From assembly GCA_030428835.1 (NCBI GenBank), contig JAUIEP010000001.1, positions 62,001 to 126,000 of the forward strand: a stretch of DNA of 64,000 bases, given 5' to 3'. The stretch is from Gammaproteobacteria bacterium (GTDB lineage: Bacteria; Pseudomonadota; Gammaproteobacteria; Pseudomonadales; Halieaceae). The notes below the pieces were generated by a model that worked only from the letters and a program-made list of their open reading frames with translations, ran no database searches and was not told the origin of the DNA. Position numbers and translations under genes: made by a program. Positions 55,673 through 64,000 of this stretch are shown here, in pieces; position 1 is the first letter of the stretch; each line of letters starts with the position of its first letter.

Positions 55673-56839
55673 TCAGTCGGAGATAGGCCAGCGCGGGTCG
55701 CCGGTATAGAACGCGAACCGCTGCGCGATGAGTTCGCTGGTCAGGCCGTATGCCGCCAGGTCGTATTCGTGTTTGCCGTGCTTGCCCTTGGGGTTGTCAT
55801 CGACATGAGCCTGCAACGCTGCACGGGTATCTTCGCTGAGCGCCATGCCGAAGGCGTCGTAGACTTTCTGCACCACCCCCATCGGGTCATCCACGAATTC
55901 GGCCTGGGAGCAGTCGACGAACAGCTCCGGCGGCAGCCTGTCACGCATGGCGAGGCCCTTTTCCAGTGACATCGCGTACCAGTCCATCACGGCGCGGCCG
56001 ATCTCGCCCGCGTCGAGATGGCTGTGGTCACCCGCGTACATGCCCATGACAACCTTGTTCATGCTGTTGATCGAGGGCACGACTTTCTGCGGGTCGCGGT
56101 GGCACCAGATGAAACGCGCGTCGGGGAAGACCTCCAGGATGGCGTCGATGCCCCACATGTGCGCCGGCGCCTTCAGCATCCACTGGCCGCCCGGGCTGCG
56201 CCAGCTCAGCATCTGCATCTGGCGTTTCTGGTAGGCGTACATGGGCACGAGATCCTGCTGCAGCAGCCAGCTGCGCCAGGGTTCCAGCATGATCTCGAAA
56301 CCCAGTTGCACCCCGGTGAAAGCGTAGGCGTGCAGGAGCACGCACTCTTCCGGGGTATCGGCGTCGATGTAGTGAATCTTGGCGAACTCGGAATCGCGCG
56401 ACGCTTCCAGCGCCTTGGCGAGATAGGGGTAGCGCGGGTCTTCCTCGCCGGGTTTGCTGCCTGGCCAGGGATCGGGGAACTGGACTTCCCACTGCAGCAG
56501 GCCGCGATTCTCCGGCGCCGACACCAGCAGGTTCAGCAGCGCCGACGTGCCGGAGCGCGGCAGGCCGGTGACGAAAATAGGCGCGGTGATCTCCTCGTCG
56601 GCATACTCCGGGATGGTGCGGAAGGCATTCTCGCATTTCAGGCGCGTCGCCAGTTGCGTCACCACGCGCTGGCGGCAACGCTGGCGACCCTCGGGGTCCC
56701 GCACGTTGCGATCGTAGGTTTCGAGCAGCACCTCGAGACCCTCGCGGTACGGCGGCTCGCCGAACTCGCTGAAACCCGTCTGTTCCCTGGCTTCCGCAAT
56801 AACCTCGTCCGCGACGAAGGTGACGTCTTGCGCAGTCAT
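55673..56839 (-). CDS. Sulfotransferase family protein
   Basis: APIFVTGLPRSGTSALLNLLVSAPENRGLLQWE (PAPS 5'-loop), FIWCHRDPQKVVPSINSM. Confidence 0.92.
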   Translation of the reverse strand: MTAQDVTFVADEVIAEAREQTGFSEFGEPPYREGLEVLLETYDRNVRDPEGRQRCRQRVVTQLATRLKCENAFRTIPEYADEEITAPIFVTGLPRSGTSALLNLLVSAPENRGLLQWEVQFPDPWPGSKPGEEDPRYPYLAKALEASRDSEFAKIHYIDADTPEECVLLHAYAFTGVQLGFEIMLEPWRSWLLQQDLVPMYAYQKRQMQMLSWRSPGGQWMLKAPAHMWGIDAILEVFPDARFIWCHRDPQKVVPSINSMNKVVMGMYAGDHSHLDAGEIGRAVMDWYAMSLEKGLAMRDRLPPELFVDCSQAEFVDDPMGVVQKVYDAFGMALSEDTRAALQAHVDDNPKGKHGKHEYDLAAYGLTSELIAQRFAFYTGDPRWPISD

Positions 56840-57939
56840 TGCAACTCCGCGAGCTTGGCAACACGGGAATTCAGCGTCGGGTGGCGGTCGGCGCCAATCC
56901 AGCGCCAGCACATGGTCCCCATGCGGTGACCCGCGGTCTCGATCCAGTTGGGAACTCCGGGATCGGTGTGGGACACCACGACGCGTACGCTGCCGTCGTC
57001 CTCGTAGTGCGCGGTGTGCTTGTTCACGTGGATGTTGTGATGCCGGTAGTCGAGGGATTCCATCCACCAGTTGTCGAGCTGGAAGTTCCAGGTCTGGCAT
57101 TCCGGGATATCCGGCGCCTCGATAATAAACACCTCGTCGTCCGCGAGTTCCCAGGCGCTGTGGAAGTAGAAGATGTTCGGGTCGCCCCCGATGGACTGGC
57201 AGTAGTCCTGGTCGGCCGGCGGCAGGTCATTCAGCGTGGGCAGGAAACTCTCCGCCCAGTCCTCGAACATCTGCGCGGAGCCGTGCACGAACATCACGGC
57301 GCCCTGCAGTCCACGCACCAGCTTCTCCGGGGTCAGCGGTTCGGGCCGGTCCTCGGTCGCACCGATGCGCTCGATTTTCATCTCGGCGGGTTTTTCGTTC
57401 ACCCTGTCCTGGAAGGTCTGGCGCACGGTGATCGAGTTGGTGTCTTCCCCCAGCGGCAGCCAGTTGCCGGGCTTCTCCTCGCGGCTGAGGATAATCTCGA
57501 TCTCGCCGTTGGGCCCGATATCCATCTGGCGGTGATCGATGTGCCCGGTTACCGCCATGGTGCCGTCGATCGCGTAGCGGTTGATGATGGAACTGATGCC
57601 GAGGTAGTCGACGGTGCCGCGCGTACCGGTGATGCGGTAGTCGTAGCGCGGGTTGATCGGCGCGCTCTCGTAGCGGTTGTCCGGGTTGTCCGCGCCGAGC
57701 TTGATCGTCTCGTGCGCGCCACAGCGCAACTGCGGGAACAGCGGGTCCCGGTATTCGAGGAAACTTTCCAGGCCGCCGCGCAGCAGTCGGGCGAGATAGC
57801 GGTACCCCTCGGCCTGGTTGAAGGGGTCGCCGGGTGCCTTCTCACTGCGGATGATCTTGCCGGCATCTTTCAGCGCATCGCAAAATTCATCCCAGGCGGT
57901 GCCGTCAATCACTTTCTGTTCTGCTTCGCTCAGGGACAT
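56836..57939 (-). CDS. DUF1214-like protein
   Basis: EIILSREEKPGNWLPLGEDTNSITVRQTFQDRVNEKPAEMKIERIG...; ATGA overlap with the sulfotransferase gene. Confidence 0.65.
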   Translation of the reverse strand: MSLSEAEQKVIDGTAWDEFCDALKDAGKIIRSEKAPGDPFNQAEGYRYLARLLRGGLESFLEYRDPLFPQLRCGAHETIKLGADNPDNRYESAPINPRYDYRITGTRGTVDYLGISSIINRYAIDGTMAVTGHIDHRQMDIGPNGEIEIILSREEKPGNWLPLGEDTNSITVRQTFQDRVNEKPAEMKIERIGATEDRPEPLTPEKLVRGLQGAVMFVHGSAQMFEDWAESFLPTLNDLPPADQDYCQSIGGDPNIFYFHSAWELADDEVFIIEAPDIPECQTWNFQLDNWWMESLDYRHHNIHVNKHTAHYEDDGSVRVVVSHTDPGVPNWIETAGHRMGTMCWRWIGADRHPTLNSRVAKLAELQ

Positions 57940-58119
57940 GGCGTCTCTCCAGACTGTTATTCGGTTTCCACGGGAAGCGGCAAGTTTGGCAAAACGCGCT
58001 TGCGAATCAAGCGCCTGGGCACGCCGCGCGGTCGCGTTCGCCGGGAGGTCTATACCCTTGAACCAGGACAGTGGAATGTGGCCAGGTCGGTCGTGCCTAC
58101 CCGGCGCCCGGGCAATCGT

Positions 58120-60222
58120 TCAGAAGGCGGGCGCGGCGCCGTACTCGAGATAGATCGGCGAGGTCCACGCCCGCGGTGCAGCTGGTGCCAGGCAGTTTTC
58201 CTGTGGTCCCGCGCGTTCGCCGATACAGTACTCGCGCCGCTGGCACACGCCCTCTTCGTCGTAGACGCAGCCGAAAGGGTCGCCGCCGATCAGCGGTTCC
58301 TCCTCCTGGATGACCCGAGCGTAGTAGACGGCCGGGCGCTCCGCGAGAATGTAGTCGGTGTCCTCGAATTCGAACTCGCAGCCGCTGCCGTCCGCGGGAC
58401 ACTCGTGCACCTGCCAGGTATTCTCGATAAGGTCTGCGACGGCCTCGTCCGGCGCGACCTGCGGACGGATGCGCACGATCTCTATGCGGGTGATGGCCTT
58501 GCGTCGATCGCCCGGGCGGTAGCAGTCGCCGCCGCAGAGCGACGCCACGCGCTCACGGCCTAGCGCCGCGACGGCGAAATCGGGACACCCGGGCTGCTGT
58601 TCGAACGCGCCCAGTGCGCGCACCCGGAAGCGCGGCGTATGGCCCAGGGTCACCGCGCTGCCCATGGGTGCGGTGCCCTCGGGCCCGTTGAGCAGGTCGA
58701 ACCACACGAGGGTCCGGTCGCCCGAAGTCGCGTACACCTCGCGGCTGTGCAGGCCTTTCCAGATCGCATCGCGGTCCCTGCCCTGCGCATGCACGGCCAC
58801 GAGTCCTCCCGTGTAGTAGAAGGCCGCGGACTCCCGGTCTACCCCGAGCGGAAAGCCCCGCTCGCCCTTGACCTCCTTGTGGTCGGTGTAGAGGCGGCGA
58901 TTGGTGTCCTTGAAACTGTTACCCGGGCGCGCCATGTGATTGTCCGAGGAGCCGATCAGGCCGAAGCGCGTGCGTTTGGCGTTGCCGTCGGCGTCGAAAC
59001 CAAGGGCCAGGTTGTACTGCGTGGACTGGCGCGGCACATACATCGACGCCGGCTGGAACGCGTTCTGCAGCTGGCCACACCCGGCCCAGTCATCGAGGGT
59101 GGCATCGGGCAGAAGCTTGCGCCCCGCGGGTGCGCCGCGCTCGACGAAATCCTGCATGGCGGTCTGTACCCGGTCTTCGCACGCGGGCGCTGCGGGGTCA
59201 TCGCAGGCCTGCCGCACCAGCTCCCCGGCGCGGCGGCAGCACGGGGTGAAATTGTCGGTCGCCGGTGGGCAGTAGGCCTCCCCGCCCTCGAGGTAACCGA
59301 TGCGCTGGAAGTCCTCGAAGCGCTCTGAATTGCCGTGCCCGGAGTACGTCTCGAGCAGACGCTGGTAGCGCGCCTCGTACTCGTCCAGTTGGTCGCGAAA
59401 ATCCGCCGTCAGGGGGTTCGTGGTGCCCCAGGCGAGGCCGTGGGGAATCACGAGGCTGTCATACCCCCACTCGTCCAGCTTGCGGTACAGCGCCGTGGGC
59501 GTGAGCGCCACCTCGCGGCAGTCCGCGGGCAGCTCGGTGACCGGCACCCCGTCCGCACAGGTGGGGGTATCGCGCACCTCGGCCATGTACCAGCCCAGGT
59601 CGCTGATCGCCTGCACGGTATCGCTCAGTGCGGCGAGCCCGAGCAGGGGCGCGGGCACCTTGGCCAGTATGTAGGTGTCGCGCGAGGCGATCGGCCGGGT
59701 CGGAGTACTGCCCTCCTCCCAGGTGCGGAAGATGACGTTCTTGTGGCCGTAGTGGCTCGGCACATCGTCGGCATTGCTGTTGGACCACTCCCAGCCCACG
59801 AAGGACACCATGTCGGGTGCAGCCGGGTCGCCGGCCCCGGCATTGCAGTCGCGGATCACCTCGAGCGTGTCCGCCCAGACGCGCGGCGTCAGCGATTCCG
59901 CGTGGTCGTTGATGCTCCAGAAATCCAGCGCCGAGCAGTAGCGTGCAAAATCGCACGCGTCGGCGGGTGTGGTGATGCCGACGTCTTTCATCAGGTTGGT
60001 ATTGAAGATATAGGCATCGAGTGAGTAGTTCGTGTGCGTGTGCAGGTCCCCGAACAGGATCTGCGGCTCACCGGTTGCCGCCGGGGGAATGACGGGGCGC
60101 GGACCGGGCAACGTCTGCGCCGAACGCCAGGGTTCCCCCATCGAGCCGCTGCCGATAAACCATAGCGGGAGCACGATCGCGGCCACCACCAGCACCAGTC
60201 CGAGCAGAATTTTCCTGATCAT
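58120..60222 (-). CDS. DUF3604 (PHP-like metal-dependent) secreted/membrane-anchored protein
   Basis: LFGDLHTHTNYSLDAYIFNTNLMKDVGITTPADACDFARYCSALDFWSINDHAESLTPRVWADTLEVI...FGLIGSSDNHMARPGN. Confidence 0.9.
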   Translation of the reverse strand: MIRKILLGLVLVVAAIVLPLWFIGSGSMGEPWRSAQTLPGPRPVIPPAATGEPQILFGDLHTHTNYSLDAYIFNTNLMKDVGITTPADACDFARYCSALDFWSINDHAESLTPRVWADTLEVIRDCNAGAGDPAAPDMVSFVGWEWSNSNADDVPSHYGHKNVIFRTWEEGSTPTRPIASRDTYILAKVPAPLLGLAALSDTVQAISDLGWYMAEVRDTPTCADGVPVTELPADCREVALTPTALYRKLDEWGYDSLVIPHGLAWGTTNPLTADFRDQLDEYEARYQRLLETYSGHGNSERFEDFQRIGYLEGGEAYCPPATDNFTPCCRRAGELVRQACDDPAAPACEDRVQTAMQDFVERGAPAGRKLLPDATLDDWAGCGQLQNAFQPASMYVPRQSTQYNLALGFDADGNAKRTRFGLIGSSDNHMARPGNSFKDTNRRLYTDHKEVKGERGFPLGVDRESAAFYYTGGLVAVHAQGRDRDAIWKGLHSREVYATSGDRTLVWFDLLNGPEGTAPMGSAVTLGHTPRFRVRALGAFEQQPGCPDFAVAALGRERVASLCGGDCYRPGDRRKAITRIEIVRIRPQVAPDEAVADLIENTWQVHECPADGSGCEFEFEDTDYILAERPAVYYARVIQEEEPLIGGDPFGCVYDEEGVCQRREYCIGERAGPQENCLAPAAPRAWTSPIYLEYGAAPAF

Positions 60223-60238
60223 GGTCAGCCCCGTGTCC

Positions 60239-61798
60239 TTACATGAACTTCATGAGTTGTTCCATCAATCGAATGACGGGCCCGTGCCACCAGGGCACTT
60301 CAGGGTCCGTCTCCGGTACCGCATACTGCGCGCGCAGTGCCGCCAGGCGCTGCTTCAGCTCCGCCGTCAGCGCCTCCTGTCCGGGCCTGCCGTAGAGATT
60401 GACCTGGTCGGTGGGATCCGACGCGAATTCGAACAGCTCCCACTCGTCGTTCTCATAGTAATAGGCCAGCTTGTGCGTCGGCGTGTGGATGCCGTAGTGC
60501 CGGGCGACACCGTGAAAGCCCGGGTTCTCATAGAAGTGGTAGTACAGGTCGCGTGGGGCGATGTTGCCGTCGCCGCCAAGGTGTGGCAGGAGGCTCATGC
60601 CGTGCATGGGCGTTTGTGGCGCCAGGCCGGCGGCGGCCAGCAGCGTGGGTGCGAAATCGATGTTCTGTACCATGTCCGTGTTGACGCTGCCGGGCGCCAC
60701 CCTGCCGGGCCAGCGCACCAGTAGCGGGATGCGCGCGGACGCCTCGTCTATCCAGCGCTTGTCGAACCAGCCGTTCTCGCCGAGGAAAAACCCCTGGTCG
60801 GAGGTGTAAACGACAATCGTGTTGTCCGCCAGTCCCTTTTCCTGCAGGTAGTCCAGCAGGCGGCCGATCTGCCGGTCCATACTCTTGACGGAGCCGATGT
60901 AGCTCTTGATGTAGCGCTGGTATTTCCAGCGCACCTCGTCGTCGCCGTCGAGGTCGGCCTCCTCGAATGCCCGGTTCCCCGCGGCAAATGCGCCGTCCCA
61001 CAGGGCCTGTTGCTGCGGCGTGAAGTTCTTGCTCTGGGACAGCTTGACGTCGTTGTCTGTCATGTAGTCGCGAATGGTCATGCGCGCTTCGCGGCGCGCC
61101 TCGGTCAGGCCCTCGAGATCGCGCAGCAGGGTGGGCGGTTCGGGCACCCTCGCGCCCTCGTCCCAGTTCCTGAGTTCCTCGGGCCCGGGCATCCAGTCGC
61201 GGTGCGGCGTCTTGTGGTTATAAATAAGAAAGAACGGTGCATCGCTTCCCCGCGCCTCTTCCAGCCAATTGATCGCCTTGTCGGTCACCAGGTCCGCCAC
61301 GTAACCGGTAGTCTCCTCGACGCCCGCCGCGCTGCGAAAGTGGGGATTGAAGTAGGTGCCCTGCTCGAAGGCGTTGGTGATGACTTCCCAGTGGTCGAAG
61401 CCGACCGGGTCGCTGTACAGGTGCCACTTGCCGACGACGGCGGTCTGGTACCCGCCGGCCTTGAGCAGCTTCGGCAGGGTCTGCTGCGAGCCGTCGAAAG
61501 GGCCGGACCACTCGTTGCTGTAGAAGCCGTTGCCGTGGCTGTGCATGCCGGTCAGCATCGTCGCGCGGCTCGGCCCGCAGATGGCGTTGCCCACGTAGGC
61601 CCGGTCGAAGCGCATGCCCTCCTGTGCCAGGCGGTCGATATTGGGCGTTTGCATGATCGCGTTGCCGTACGCACTGACGGCCTTCACCGCGTGGTCGTCC
61701 GACATGATGAACACGATGTTGGGGCGCTCCGCGGCCACCGAGTGTGCGCCGGCCAGGAGGGCCAGTGCCGCTAACAGCGATTTTGCAACTATCTGCAT
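60239..61798 (-). CDS. Sulfatase (FGly type)
   Basis: ERPNIVFIMSDDHAVKAVSAYG...NAICGPSRATMLTG: CxPSR sulfatase signature, signal peptide. Confidence 0.94.
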   Translation of the reverse strand: MQIVAKSLLAALALLAGAHSVAAERPNIVFIMSDDHAVKAVSAYGNAIMQTPNIDRLAQEGMRFDRAYVGNAICGPSRATMLTGMHSHGNGFYSNEWSGPFDGSQQTLPKLLKAGGYQTAVVGKWHLYSDPVGFDHWEVITNAFEQGTYFNPHFRSAAGVEETTGYVADLVTDKAINWLEEARGSDAPFFLIYNHKTPHRDWMPGPEELRNWDEGARVPEPPTLLRDLEGLTEARREARMTIRDYMTDNDVKLSQSKNFTPQQQALWDGAFAAGNRAFEEADLDGDDEVRWKYQRYIKSYIGSVKSMDRQIGRLLDYLQEKGLADNTIVVYTSDQGFFLGENGWFDKRWIDEASARIPLLVRWPGRVAPGSVNTDMVQNIDFAPTLLAAAGLAPQTPMHGMSLLPHLGGDGNIAPRDLYYHFYENPGFHGVARHYGIHTPTHKLAYYYENDEWELFEFASDPTDQVNLYGRPGQEALTAELKQRLAALRAQYAVPETDPEVPWWHGPVIRLMEQLMKFM

Positions 61799-61813
61799 TT
61801 CATAGGTTCCCGG

Positions 61814-63490
61814 CTAATTCCTGATGTCGAACTCAACGGTCTCGCTCTCGATCCAGCCGTAGCGGACCGCCTTCGCTGTCACCCCGGCCGCGCCGTGCGG
61901 GTCGAACGGGCCGGTGTACAGCCGCCACGCGCCGTCGTCGAGGCGGTAGCCGATGGAGGCGCCATCGGGAGCGCTGATCTGTACCCTCCCCTGTGTCGAG
62001 CGGATAACGGGCGCGGCGCTGACAGGCACCGCGCCGCCCGGGTTGAAGCCGGCCACCATGGCCTCCTCGGACTGCTCGCTCCAGTCCCCGACGCGTTCCT
62101 GCCACGCGGACAGGGCGCCGCGCAACCGCTCGAGTTGCGCGGCATACCCCGGGTCGCCGGCCAGGTTGTGCAGCTCCAGAGGGTCGGCGTCGATGTCGTA
62201 CAGCTGCTCCTCGCCCGGCCCCTCGAACCAGCGGCGCTGCACGCTGTCCAGCTTGCCCTGCGCGTACAGGGCGCGCATTTCGCGCATCATGTCGATATTG
62301 TCGCGATAGGCGAGTTCGTGCCCGCCGCCCTGCTCCGGGTACCAGCTGCGGATGTACTTGAATGTCGCGTCGCGCACCGCGCGCTGGCGATCGGCCACCT
62401 CGTCGATGCGATCGCGGGAGGCGTAGATATAGGTGCGGGGTTCACCCTGCACGAGGTCGCGTCCGTGCATGTAGGCGGGCACCCTGGCACCGGCGAGCCT
62501 GAGGATCGTCGGACCGAGGTCGACGAAGCTCACGAGGCGCGTATCCAGCCCACCTGGCGGCGCGTCCGCCGGTCGGTACTGTTCCGGCCAGCGTATGATC
62601 ATGGGCACCTTGATGCCGGTGTCGTAGAGCTCGCGCTTGGAGCGCGGCAGGCCGTCACCGTGATCCGTGGTCCAGATGACGATCGTCTCGTCCGCCAGTC
62701 CGTCCTCCTCCAGTTGCGCCAGGAGTTGCCCCACCTCGTTGTCCATGGCCGCGATGTTGTTGTAGTGCCGGGCGATATCGGCGCGCACCGTCGAGGTGTC
62801 GGGGAAGTACGGGGGCACAGTGACCGCCGCCGGTTCCACTAACTCCTCCACCGGCGGCGCGCCGACGCGACTCACCGCGCGCATGACCTGCATGGCGAAG
62901 TGCATGACGCTGTTGGGCCAGCTACCGAGCGGGCGGAACACGCCGCTCTCGTGGGTCACCGCGAAGTTCAGCAGCCCGTAGAACGGCCTCTCATCGTCGC
63001 GGTCGCGCCAGTGCCCGCCCGAGCCCTCGACGTCCCAGATCGTGAAGGGGCCCGAGCCGGACATCGGCCCGCTGAACTGGTAGTCGAGCTTGGAATCGGT
63101 GAACGTGAAATAGCCGGCGGCGCGCAACAGTTCGGGATAGGCCTTTACCTGCGGCGGCGGCACGCTCTTGTAGCCGCCGCCGGGCGCCGAGGATGTGCGC
63201 ATGTGCTGTGCGCCGATGGCGATCTGGTGCATGCCGGTGATATGCGCCGCCCTGCTCGGTGCGCAGACGCCCGCGGTGGTGAACGTGTTGGGATAGCGGG
63301 TGCCCGCGGCCGCGAGCCGGTCGAGGTTCGGGGTGACCGCGACGGTGTCGCCGAACGCGCCCACGCGAGCGCTCATGTCCTCGGCCATGAGCACGAGGAT
63401 GTTGGGTCGCTCGGCAGCCGTCGCGTGGCCGGCGCCCAGGCAGAACAGCACCCAGGCGAACGGCCACCACCGGAGCAGCCGGCTAGTCAC
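61814..63490 (-). CDS. Sulfatase (FGly type)
   Basis: ERPNILVLMAEDMSARVGAFGDTVAVTPNLDRLAAAG...GVCAPSRAAHITGMHQ: CxPSR signature. Confidence 0.94.
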   Translation of the reverse strand: MTSRLLRWWPFAWVLFCLGAGHATAAERPNILVLMAEDMSARVGAFGDTVAVTPNLDRLAAAGTRYPNTFTTAGVCAPSRAAHITGMHQIAIGAQHMRTSSAPGGGYKSVPPPQVKAYPELLRAAGYFTFTDSKLDYQFSGPMSGSGPFTIWDVEGSGGHWRDRDDERPFYGLLNFAVTHESGVFRPLGSWPNSVMHFAMQVMRAVSRVGAPPVEELVEPAAVTVPPYFPDTSTVRADIARHYNNIAAMDNEVGQLLAQLEEDGLADETIVIWTTDHGDGLPRSKRELYDTGIKVPMIIRWPEQYRPADAPPGGLDTRLVSFVDLGPTILRLAGARVPAYMHGRDLVQGEPRTYIYASRDRIDEVADRQRAVRDATFKYIRSWYPEQGGGHELAYRDNIDMMREMRALYAQGKLDSVQRRWFEGPGEEQLYDIDADPLELHNLAGDPGYAAQLERLRGALSAWQERVGDWSEQSEEAMVAGFNPGGAVPVSAAPVIRSTQGRVQISAPDGASIGYRLDDGAWRLYTGPFDPHGAAGVTAKAVRYGWIESETVEFDIRN

Positions 63491-64000
63491 AGCCAGCGAT
63501 AACCGAGCTGGAGCCCGAACGTGCGTTCAGATGCCTTGCTGTACAGGTGGTTGTAACCATTGGGCAGGATGTTCTGGTTATTGGGCACGATGATCGACGG
63601 GTAGAACTCATCGGTCAGGTTCTTGATGAACAGTGACGCCTTCCAGGTGTCGTCCTTGGCCGCGAGGGCGAGCGACAGGTCGTAGATAGTATAGCCGTCG
63701 CCGATCGTCTCGCTATCCTGCGTTAACGAGTACTGTACCTTGTCCTGGGAACGCACCGCACCGGTCAGGTGCAGGTCGAAGTCGCCATCGAGCAGGAAGG
63801 AATACGTGGCCGCGAGGTTGACTTTCCAGTCGGGGCTGAACGGCAGTTCGCCGCCGGACAGGTCCTGCAGGCCTGCCTCGGGACACTCGCCGCGAAACTC
63901 CTGTCCGCCGCTGCAGGGCTCGCCCGGATAGTCCTCGATCTCCGCGTCGATCCAGGCCGCGCCACCGGTCACGCGCAGGTGCTCGGAAAGCTGGGCGAGG
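63487..64000 (-). CDS. TonB-dependent receptor, C-terminal part (truncated by window edge)
   Basis: FSPDWKVNLAATYSFLLDGDFDLHLTGAVRSQDKVQYSL...ASLFIKNLTDEFYPSII...ERTFGLQLGYRWL. Confidence 0.88.
   Translation of the reverse strand, partial: LAQLSEHLRVTGGAAWIDAEIEDYPGEPCSGGQEFRGECPEAGLQDLSGGELPFSPDWKVNLAATYSFLLDGDFDLHLTGAVRSQDKVQYSLTQDSETIGDGYTIYDLSLALAAKDDTWKASLFIKNLTDEFYPSIIVPNNQNILPNGYNHLYSKASERTFGLQLGYRWL

Overview
The window is GC-rich gammaproteobacterial chromosome (marine Halieaceae/OM60-like by gene content; inference only). It is dominated by acyl-CoA, isoprenoid or xenobiotic-type catabolic genes, a selA-selB-selC selenocysteine cluster, PEP-CTERM/PrsT genes, an E1-E2 2-oxoacid dehydrogenase operon, and a TonB-receptor/sulfatase/sulfotransferase/DUF3604 cluster. 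Four points stand out. (1) A compact ~10.1 kb integrated element (20107-30195) sits in the 3' end of tRNA-Sec. It has a P4-type integrase, AlpA-like protein, rep-like HTH protein, terminase, HNH, HK97-type capsid, protease, connector and portal, but no visible tail or lysis genes. This is the architecture of a capsid-forming phage satellite. It carries candidate integrase arm sites at both ends, rep-internal iterons, and a degenerate copy of its right end outside attL, suggesting an earlier element at the same site. (2) A repeated 17-bp operator TGRCA-N7-TGYCA lies upstream of seven catabolic transcription units, one of them the divergent promoter of a TetR gene, which suggests a local regulon. 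(3) A dispersed palindromic repeat family (GGTCGAATTCATTCGACC) includes a seven-unit array with an almost exact 42-bp period. (4) A cluster around sulfatases, a sulfotransferase, DUF3604 and TonB receptors may process a sulfated substrate. All calls are from reading the sequence and translations; no searches were run.
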